In this document: one piece after another, positions 57,311 to 64,000 of the stretch
Layout: every line of letters starts with the position of its first letter
Position numbering within the stretch: position 1 is the stretch's first letter
Source of the DNA: Hofstenia miamia
Lineage: Eukaryota > Xenacoelomorpha > Acoela
Direction of reading: 5' to 3'
Assembly: GCA_004352715.1 (NCBI GenBank)
Contig: SCFE01000115.1
Location: forward strand, 249,841-313,840
Length of the DNA stretch: 64,000 nucleotides
The notes under the pieces: model-generated
Databases searched by the model: none
What the model was told of the DNA's origin: nothing
The model's input: the letters and a program-made list of their open reading frames with translations, nothing else
Program-made: the position numbers and the translations under genes

Positions 57311-59517
57311 TATATATATATATATATAATATATTTTTATTCAAATATCTGAGAAAACCAAATCGAAAATTTATTGCATTTGAATTGGGAAAAATGAAAA
57401 TGTTTTGATGTTTATTACTTTATACCTTATTTTGTTATTTCTGGCAAGGTATATATCATGAACTAAATACACAAAAATCTCACTGAAATAAATTTATTAT
57501 TTAGTCACCTTGATTTTCGCAATGTAGATCAACTTATATAAGCTATCAAATGTTCGTTATCAAATTGTTATGCTATACGAAGCAATTTCAGCTAAATAAT
57601 TAAGCTTATGCATAAATTTTAAAAGTTCAAAAAAGCTGCACTAACAATTTTGGTCTGCCAATATAATTTTTCCGAAAATTATGTAGTAGTGCAAGTTGAG
57701 CATGTTTTGTATTGATCAAGTGAAAGTAAAACTTCAAAGCATAGATTTACATAAAACGGAATAAAAAAATTGGCAATTTTAGAGATTACAAAAGTGGCTC
57801 TTTTAAAAATGAACTACCATTCATTTTAGCTTTTTAATTGGACTATATTCAATAGTATCAACATGAACTTTTTTATCTGATTTGTGGTCAATGGGCTTTG
57901 CAAGTACACTGGAAGGAGTACAATTACACCTTCATAAATATATTGCATAAAATATTAGGTTTTTAAAAATCTTTTTTGAGTTAAAATATACTTTCATTTT
58001 GCTTGTAATATGCGTTGGCATCACTTTTGTTATTCGTTTCCTATTGTAGAAATAGTAGAGATTGCACTTGAAAAATGATTCTGTATCGTCTAGGCAGAAA
58101 TGATTCAAAATATTTGGTGTGGTGTATTGCTATGAAAAATTTCATAGAACACATATGGGGCAGCAAAATATCGCAAGTAGATATTGGAGCAGAATTTTTT
58201 GTGGACAATTTGATGTGAGAACGTAAAGCGTGGGGCAATATATGGCAAATGTCAACACGTGGAAATGGTCCAAGGCACAATGTCTGTGGGGCAAGGAAGA
58301 GCAGTTCAAAAAGTCTGCCCCATTTCCATCTCTGATCCTATGTAACAGCAGTTATATTTCTGTCACTACATACAAACTGCTAGAGCAAGTGTTCACGTGT
58401 CAATATCAAATGCTGTTGAAAAAAATTTTGATGACACTAAAGATCATGGAATTTTCATTTTGCAAGATAATTGTTGTATTTCTACAACAGGTACATCTTC
58501 TCAATTCAGCTTATTTCTTGTAATGATGACTTTCTTGAAATTGTCCCTTATAATTGTTGCGCCAATGCATGCTAAATGCTTGTAGTTCATAAATTTTGAT
58601 GTACTTTTGAATCCAAGAAAAAATATGATTGTCTAGCTAATTTACAAAATTTTTTATTTCTATTAATGAGAATTAAACTGGAAATGGCGTGGAAACTTTT
58701 CCTCATAATGTGATATTCGAAATAAATCGAGATTAGAAATTCCGTAAACGGCTTGCTATTAACTAAATGTTTTGACGCTTTCATCAAGACATGAAAAATA
58801 TTCGCACTTGACTTAGACAAAATGGATTATTTGAATTATTTTCTAATATGTTTTATTCAAAATTGATTCTGAAAGACCAAACACTTCTCATAAAATGCTA
58901 AATTAATCAATATTACCTCAATCACAAGCTTAGAGGATAGAACTTCTCAAATATCAATAACGCAAATTTGATTTATTAAAAATAAACGCAAATATATTGC
59001 ACTAGCGTTAGAAAAATATTTACAATGTCTTGGGTATTTAATACATATGAATCAATAATTGGAGTTTTGTAAATCACTCGAAATATATGAAGAATTAAGT
59101 ACTGATTTTTAACTATTTCTCAAATAATAATCACTATAGTGTCCAAACAAATTTTTTCTTACAAAATATTGATATATTGACTATCAAACCAAAAAGGATA
59201 AAAACATTAAGATATCACAATTGCAATCCAACAAACCTTTACATTTGCACACGCTCGAGTGTGCTAATTTATGCAACATGTTCTCAGGCAGCCATTTTAA
59301 ACAATCTTAAATCATAATTTTTACAAAATCAATTCAAAACTAAGTTTTAATGTTACCTTTTGGAAAAAATACATAATTTAGTCAAAAATTTTATCTTTTT
59401 GCAAAATATATAAAAAATCTTGTATTTTTAATAGTTTCAAATGGTATATAAATATATATCACCTGAATCTTGCCATAATAAATTTATGAAATTTTCACTT
59501 GTTCTTTAATGTTTTTT
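55398..59517. other. Gene-poor AT-rich region
   Basis: No supported gene. At 56241-56283, CAGTGGCGTACGCAAGAGGG and a C-run look like one end of an old DNA transposon; its partner end is not clear. A (TA)n array occupies about 57269-57330. Open frames at 56735 and 58230 show no domain. Confidence 0.6.
57269..57330. repeat. (TA)n array
   Basis: TA run of about 60 bp with one CTATA interruption. Confidence 0.92.
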
Positions 59518-60250
59518 TTAGAGGGAGAGAGAGAAAGAAATAGAGAGAGAGAGAGAAGGATTTATTTCATGTCGCTCGCAACCATTAGGTTGAATAATAG
59601 TGACATATAAAAAGATATAAAATAGATAAGTGCACGTTTTGGTGAGTTTGAAAGTTGTAGAATGGATCTGAAAACGAAGGTAGTTGTTGATGAAGTATAT
59701 TTCTGACATTTTGCATTTGTTCCCATTGGCGATTGCATTGGAGTATTCTACACTCAGCCAGTGTTTTGAGATTCGTGATACGGAGTGCTTCGTGATAACT
59801 AAGATGAGGGAATAGGTATTTCTTAACACGCGTTTGGATATACTCAATATCATTGGCTTGGGCTTTGGTAATAGAAAAATGCAAAAATGGAACACAATAC
59901 ACGAGGACAGATCTAATAATAGATACATAAACTGTTGATGTCTTTAGCTGGAATTCCACACAGTTTCAAAACATGTATAAAATGAAGTATTTTCGCCGTC
60001 TTTGTTATGATATTATTGATATGTCTTCAAATTAGATTGCAACTCAATACCTAGTAAAGAAGTTGATGAAACTTGTTTAATTACATTTCTACTCACATTG
60101 GGGTGGGGAGTCAAAATTGTTCAAGAATGACATAGTAATTTTTGGTTTTATTAACGTTCAACGCTGCTCCATGTTGTGAACACCAGTTGTTCACTTCATT
60201 AATGACACTTATTTCGTCATTGTTGTTCCGTTGTAGAAGTTGCCAAACTG
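59518..60250 (-). mobile_element. CR1/Rex-like LINE fragment, minus strand
   Basis: Minus-strand pieces of the C-terminal half of a LINE, ending at a GAGAGA-rich tract (59520-59560) at its 3' side. It lies next to a second LINE on the opposite strand. Confidence 0.7.
59585..60250 (-). pseudogene. LINE reverse transcriptase C-terminal half, broken
   Basis: From about 60240 down, VINEVNNWCSQHGAALNVNK corresponds to the LxxxxxWxxxNxLxLNxxKTK segment after the catalytic YxDD box. A stop and frame changes follow. The open piece at 59959-59585 reads SIIRSVLVYCVPFLHFSITK, then ANDIEYIQTRVKKYLFPHLS and YHEAL, matching the xxIRPVLEYaxPxW...DIExIQKRAxrxIFP...YxEAL thumb of CR1/Rex-type LINEs. The catalytic part is missing. 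Confidence 0.75.
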
Positions 60251-60368
60251 CTTGCTCTATTTATTTATGCATATGTAAACTGAAATAAAATTATATGCCA
60301 TTAAATTATTATGGAATACAACAGAAGGCCTTTGAATTGCTGACTTCAGTGAGAAGTGTTTTAACAAT

Positions 60369-60830
60369 ATGGATAGTGGATTGCAAGTATTGTCAGTTCT
60401 GGTTAGACCAGTATTCTTAACACGAGAATACACGACTGTTATTTTAATAAATGTTTATATTAGACCTTCAACTCAAAGATCACTTGCTGAATCCAAATTG
60501 CAAGGACTTGTTAAAGGGCTCCGAATAGATCATCCTAGAGCTTTTGTCCTGATAGTTGGAGATATCAATCCCTCTCATATTAACAAGCTTAAAATTTTGG
60601 GTTTTAAGAATCTTGTTAACTTTTCAACTTTTTTTGCCTTCAGAAAATATATTAGATTGTGCTTATCTGACTGAAGAAGGAAAGAGGACTGCAACTTAAT
60701 ATTCTCCTATTTTTGGCATTAATCCTGTGACCTATTTCCATAAAGGTATTCTAATAATACCACTTGAATACATTTCAAATAATTTCAAGAAATGAAAACA
60801 CTGGAGGTGGATGCAACAGCCTGAACAAAA
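60369..60830 (+). pseudogene. LINE endonuclease fragment
   Basis: Contains TTVILINVYIRPSTQ and HPRAFVLIVGDINPSHINK, matching the xxNVYIPP...HPxxxxIxxGDFN motif of LINE AP-endonucleases, with ILDCAYLTEEGKRTAT in the next frame corresponding to the xLDxxY segment. Lacks the N-terminal catalytic part and the final SDH motif region is unclear. Frameshifted near 60635. Confidence 0.7.
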
Positions 60831-60854
60831 TAACTTGGATCATCTTCACACCAA

Positions 60855-60976
60855 GTTCTAGGAAAACGTCTCTATGTATAAACAATAATTAAAGTTTTAG
60901 ATTTAAGATTTATAAATTGAAAATAAATAAATACAATAAATAACAATAATTATTTACTTATATATATATATATATA
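60855..60976 (+). repeat. 106-bp dispersed repeat plus TA tail, copy 2
   Basis: Same 106 bases as 47011-47116, followed by (TA)8. Here it splits the LINE between endonuclease and reverse transcriptase, which shows that the unit moved as a body-plus-tail insertion or was captured by one. Confidence 0.8.
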
Positions 60977-60989
60977 TCTGAGAATGAAT

Positions 60990-62810
60990 TGTCAGTATAG
61001 AAATACGATATTTTGAAGAAATTATAAAAAAAACTATTGCTATAAAAAATAATGACGCACAATTACGAAACCATTATCAGCGAAAGACTAATAAATATGT
61101 ATTCTCTAAGCGAAATCTTAGGTTTCAACAAATGAAAAGTAATAGTAACGAACTTTGGCAATTAATGAAGAAATTTACAAAGAATAGAAATGAAAAACCT
61201 CTAGTGAAATTTGATAGAGTATGTGAACTAAACAATTTTTTTACAAGATTCAATGATAACTCTTACAAAGATATAAGTTTTTCAAAATCAAGCTGTAAAC
61301 CAGCTAAAATTCAGTGTTCTGAGGTACGCAAAGTATTTAGTCAATGTAAAATTGATAAGGCTAGTGGCCCAGATGGTCTTCCATCATGGTTATTCAATAT
61401 GTTTGCCGATGATTTTGCTGAGATATTCATGATGATTTTTAATGACATTGTTGAAAAGCAATATCACACATCTCAGTGGAAAATTTCAAATGTTAAACCC
61501 TTATTGAAAAGACCCAATGCTGATCAAAAGGTCAATAAAAATTTTCGCCCAGTTTGTCTCACTGCTATTCCCTCAAAATGTCTTAAAAGATTGGTAATTC
61601 CAGTTGGTTTTAGAGCACTTCAGAAATCTAACGACGGCTACACAATTTGCATATCAACAGGGCCTTTCGACTACCGATGCACTTGTTGTTTTTCTTCATC
61701 AAGTCATCGCCAATTTAGATGACAAAGAAACAACAATTGTCAGAGTAAACTTCCTTGATTTCAGTTCAGCATTTAATACAGTTTTACCTGACAAATTATT
61801 AACGACTATAGATTGTAATTTAGATGAACATGAGAAATGGTTTAGTAGTTGGCTTCATTCTTATTTGCATGGGTGGCAACAAAGTGTTATCGCAATGAAC
61901 GGTCAGAAATCTTCCGTCTGTTTGTAGGAATTCCTCAAGAAGGACCAGCCTCTCCTATTCTATTTGTTAATTATACAAATAGTATTAATCTAAAAACGCA
62001 ACAGCCTTATACAAAAGTACATCTAAAAGCACGACATAGCATTATTAGATACTCTGATGATACCTTGATAATTTCTGCAATTAAGGCTTCTACGGCATGT
62101 ATGATTTTAGTGATGCTCAGGTTAATATCAATGATTTAGAAGATCAGTTCAATAATTTAAACTTAATTGCCAATGAGGAAAAATCAAAAGGCATGATTTT
62201 CTCTGACATCAATATTCGAGATGAAGCTTTAATCAAATATGGTATTGATAGTAACTTTACTCTTAATGGTACTGTTGCTAAAACTGACACTTCTTGCATT
62301 TATTTGGGAGTAACTGCCGATAACAAATTCAATTTTTGTAAACACGTAAACATCATAATCAAAAAAATTTATCACATTACCAATAACTTAGTGTTTATAG
62401 CCAAATTTTTCAATTCTGATAGCTACTGGTACATTTTTAAAACATACATTTTACCGATAATTACCTATACTGCACCTACGTGGATATATCTTCAAAGTAT
62501 CAAAAGTAAGAAAAAATTGAAAAAAGCCATCAAATATGCAGCAATATTTTTAAATATATCAAAAGTTTCAGCAGTGGAATTCGTCACCAAAACTTTGAAA
62601 GAAGATTTCATCCGGCAAGTGAATAAAATATCTCGAAATGAAAATCATCCACTCTTTAATGCAAAAAACATCAAAGATACTACGTATCAGGGTTGTCTAC
62701 TTATGGCATCAAATACAATATTCTGTAGAACAAAGAAAATGAGTGATTCTTTTGTAGCTGTTGCTAGAAAATTCCTCATTTATAATACCTTGCCTAGTCC
62801 ATTGTTGTAA
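60990..62810 (+). pseudogene. LINE reverse transcriptase, frameshifted
   Basis: Blocks in order: KIDKASGPDGLPSWLFNM (61344 on), NFRPVCLTAIPSKCLKRL, then after a frameshift near 61600 VNFLDFSSAFNTVLPDKLL with the first catalytic Asp, after another near 61900 GIPQEGPASPILFVNYTN, and IIRYSDDTLII with the catalytic Asp pair. A further shift near 62100 leads to SCIYLGVTADNKFNF and TYILPIITYTAPTW. The stop is at 62808-62810. FSSAFNT and YTN fit CR1/Rex-type LINEs. Catalytic residues survive but at least three frame changes disable it. Confidence 0.88.
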
Positions 62811-62893
62811 TTTCTTATTTTTTGTATATTTTGAACTTATTCCTTTTATAATGTATTTGATACAAGAATTAAAGCAATTATTATTATTATTTT

Positions 62894-64000
62894 GCATGAT
62901 ATTTGTAAAATTCCCGCAATTTCGTAAATTCCAATTACATTGACAAGTGTTTGTGCAAATTGAGCATTGTGCAGTAATTTAATTTTGCATTATAGAAAAA
63001 TCAATAAAGGCTAGAAATATATGATTTCAATAAGATTGATGATGCTTGACGGCAACCTTCCGCAATTCAGAATTTGTCATTAGTTAATTTGCTAGCAATA
63101 AATAAATACTGTTCTTTTTAAACGTGCTTCTACCACGAATTTAAAGGGTAAGATTTCTTAAATATTGGAAATACGAATTCTTTTGAAAGAATATGTCATT
63201 AATTATTATTATATTCTATTTCTATCCTTCAAAATGAAATTGGTTTTTTCTATGTGGTAACATATATATATATATATATATGCTTGAGAAAAAATTTTGA
63301 GTCTTTATTTCTCACTACTGCAGTTTGATGCAGATTATTTCTGAGGTAGAATAACAATCAAAATCAATTTATTTTATTTATAAGGAATTATAATTCGAAA
63401 AAAACATTAAAAAAATTAAAAAATGAGTTCTGAGTTAATTATTTACATGATTTGATATGAATCAATAATTTAAGTTTTGTAACTGCTTGCAATATCTATA
63501 CCAAATGTTCACGGNTATATATATATATATATGCATATATTTCAGTAGAAAATTGCGCTTTGTCCGATATAGTGCCAATTTTTAGCATTAATAAGTGAAC
63601 AAAGCGCCATTTTTTCAAATTTGTTTAGAAAACCCTGAGTTCAGGATATGTGCGCGGTTGTATTATAAAATAAATATTGGATCAATGAAAAAAAGTTTCG
63701 CGAAATTTCATCAGATTTTAGAGTAAGTTTTATAAAATTTACCCAAAAAATTATGTATGGCAGTTTGTCTTTATCATATTTTTTGTTACTGTACAAAAAC
63801 AGAATGTTAATGACACTTAAGAATTGATAAATTTTAATAGGACGAAACAAATTAAAAATCAATTTACTAACAAAAACATGAATTTTCCCTCCAAAAACTA
63901 GAAAGTAAGCAATGCTGTAATCTACTGATTTAACCATCCGACATGTTGAAATTTTTATTTAATGACATTTTGACAAGAGCGGTTGTTTTAATTTTGTTAA
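62894..64000. other. Non-coding right edge
   Basis: AT-rich sequence with TA arrays at about 63260-63281 and 63516-63532. One isolated N at 63515 sits at the start of the second array. The 98-codon minus-strand open frame at 63641-63937 has no recognisable domain. Confidence 0.6.

Larger units (their letters stand above)
60369..62893 (+). mobile_element. CR1/Rex-like LINE, degenerate, with insertion
   Basis: An apurinic-type endonuclease fragment (60369-60830) and a reverse transcriptase (about 60980-62810) in the same order and strand, separated by the 106-bp repeat plus TA array (60855-60976), which appears inserted. The 3' end is an (ATT)n tract at about 62876-62893, a usual tail type for this class. 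Several frame changes. Confidence 0.8.

Overview
This is an AT-rich eukaryotic, almost certainly invertebrate metazoan, window. The signs are spliced genes with GT-AG introns, abundant (TA)n arrays and a mixed load of retrotransposons and DNA transposons. No protein here is close enough to anything I know to name the species. Six multi-base N gaps plus two single-N joins and one isolated N show a draft scaffold.

One host gene dominates. On the plus strand, from ATG 3766 to stop 48826-48828, I reconstruct a complete 35-exon gene for a class II phosphoinositide 3-kinase (PIK3C2 family). Every exon junction keeps phase, and the spliced CDS is 4293 nt, or 1430 residues. Domain order is: acidic low-complexity N-terminus, Ras-binding-like region, PI3K-type C2, helical (PIK accessory) domain, kinase domain with VGDDIRQD, DRHNDN and DFG motifs, PX domain, C-terminal C2 domain. 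PX plus C-terminal C2 is diagnostic of class II. Seven introns are only 41-46 nt. The rest are far larger, and many carry recognisable transposons.

Layout: 1-3131 is non-coding with a 1000-N gap. 3132-3477 is a GC-rich hAT-type MITE just upstream of the start codon. 3766-7539 holds exons 1-4. Intron 4 (7540-18560) holds a gag-like fragment, a piggyBac-like remnant, a short mariner-type element and other repeats; a larger TA-flanked DNA transposon lies in intron 2. 18561-22176 holds exons 5-11, with a 0.5 kb palindromic foldback in intron 9. Intron 11 contains a 2.1 kb near-identical direct duplication, bounded by single Ns and carrying a dead Tc1 transposase; it looks like an uncollapsed second haplotype. 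Intron 13 holds an R4/Dong-like LINE lying between (TAA)n tracts. Intron 21 holds a dead mariner-like transposase. Intron 27 holds a GIY-YIG (Penelope-like) fragment and a gap. The last exon ends at 48828.

48829-64000 contains no host gene I can support. It has three LINE remnants (49.4 kb plus, 59.5-60.2 kb minus, 60.4-62.9 kb plus), a TTAA-flanked MITE at 55.15 kb and simple repeats. No CRISPR, operon, rRNA or convincing tRNA was seen.
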